DNA of 6,145 nucleotides, taken from positions 1 to 6,145 of the forward strand of contig JAUWIQ010000130.1 of the NCBI GenBank assembly GCA_030605285.1, read 5' to 3'. Positions 6,090 through 6,145 of this stretch are shown piece after piece. The notes beneath the pieces were generated by a model. It was not told the origin of the DNA, did not search any database, and saw only the letters and a list, made by a program, of their open reading frames with translations. Made by a program: the position numbers and the translations under genes. Positions within the stretch are counted from its first letter, which is position 1. Each line of letters begins with the position of its first letter. Origin of the DNA: Planctomycetota bacterium (lineage in GTDB: Bacteria > Planctomycetota > Planctomycetia > Pirellulales > UBA7805).

Positions 6090-6145
6090 CTAATCAAGGA
6101 CGGTGGCAATCGCTTTGCAAAGTCTATCGATATTGGCCTCGGTCA
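6090..6145 (-). CDS. C-terminal end of a gene cut by the window, possibly a PLP-dependent enzyme
   Basis: Reading the minus strand from the right edge gives TEANIDRLCKAIATVLD followed by a TAG at 6092-6090. The amphipathic pattern T-E-x-x-I-D-x-L-x-x-A-I-x-x-V-L resembles the last helix of fold-type I PLP enzymes such as aminotransferases and related synthases. Only 17 full codons are visible, so the identity is a guess. The strong hairpin just downstream supports this being a real gene end. It would lie upstream of glgA on the same strand, with 238 non-coding bases between them that hold the inverted repeats but no convincing promoter. Confidence 0.45.
   Translation of the reverse strand, partial: TEANIDRLCKAIATVLD

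Noticed and set aside
1..6145. tRNA, rRNA, CRISPR array, insertion sequence, toxin-antitoxin or defence genes
   Set aside because: Nothing in the sequence supported any of these. The coding regions are accounted for by the listed genes and no regularly spaced repeats or terminal inverted repeats were seen.

Overview
The window is an ordinary-looking stretch of bacterial chromosome with moderate GC content. It most likely comes from a member of the Planctomycetota, perhaps the Pirellulales. This rests on my recollection of close family resemblance (the GlgA sequence and the small methyltransferase-like protein look planctomycetal), on the use of TTG and GTG starts, and on mixed presence of Shine-Dalgarno sequences. 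No search was run, so the assignment is an inference. I see no tRNA, rRNA, CRISPR array, transposase, integrase or phage gene.

Layout from left to right. Positions 1-952 (minus strand) hold the N-terminal two thirds of leuC, the large subunit of 3-isopropylmalate dehydratase (leucine synthesis). It is cut by the left window edge and broken by a single-base frameshift at 641/642. Positions 953-1147 form the leuC leader, with a good sigma70-like promoter candidate. Positions 1148-1708 (minus) encode a 186-residue protein resembling a reduced SAM-dependent methyltransferase, of unknown role. Positions 1709-1855 are a divergent intergenic region. Positions 1856-2884 (plus) encode a 342-residue class I SAM methyltransferase resembling the PhcB family. 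Positions 3014-4342 (plus) encode a UDP-N-acetylglucosamine 6-dehydrogenase of the WbpA type (surface polysaccharide precursors). Positions 4358-5851 (minus) encode glycogen synthase GlgA, convergent with wbpA across a gap of only 15 bases. Positions 5852-6089 are the glgA leader, with a strong perfect hairpin and mutually exclusive inverted repeats. Positions 6090-6145 (minus) are the last codons of another gene, possibly a PLP-dependent enzyme.

How the genes fit together. They do not form one pathway. There is one amino acid biosynthesis gene, two methyltransferase-like genes transcribed divergently from a shared 147-base region, a nucleotide-sugar gene for exopolysaccharide or O-antigen-like glycans, and a storage polysaccharide gene. 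wbpA and glgA both use activated sugars (UDP-GlcNAc and ADP-glucose respectively) but face each other, so they are not co-transcribed. I found no clear candidate for a new biological system. The most useful leads are the leuC frameshift inside a would-be perfect 7-base tandem repeat, the PhcB-like methyltransferase in a probable planctomycete, the small methyltransferase-like protein with a degenerate SAM loop, and the structured glgA leader.
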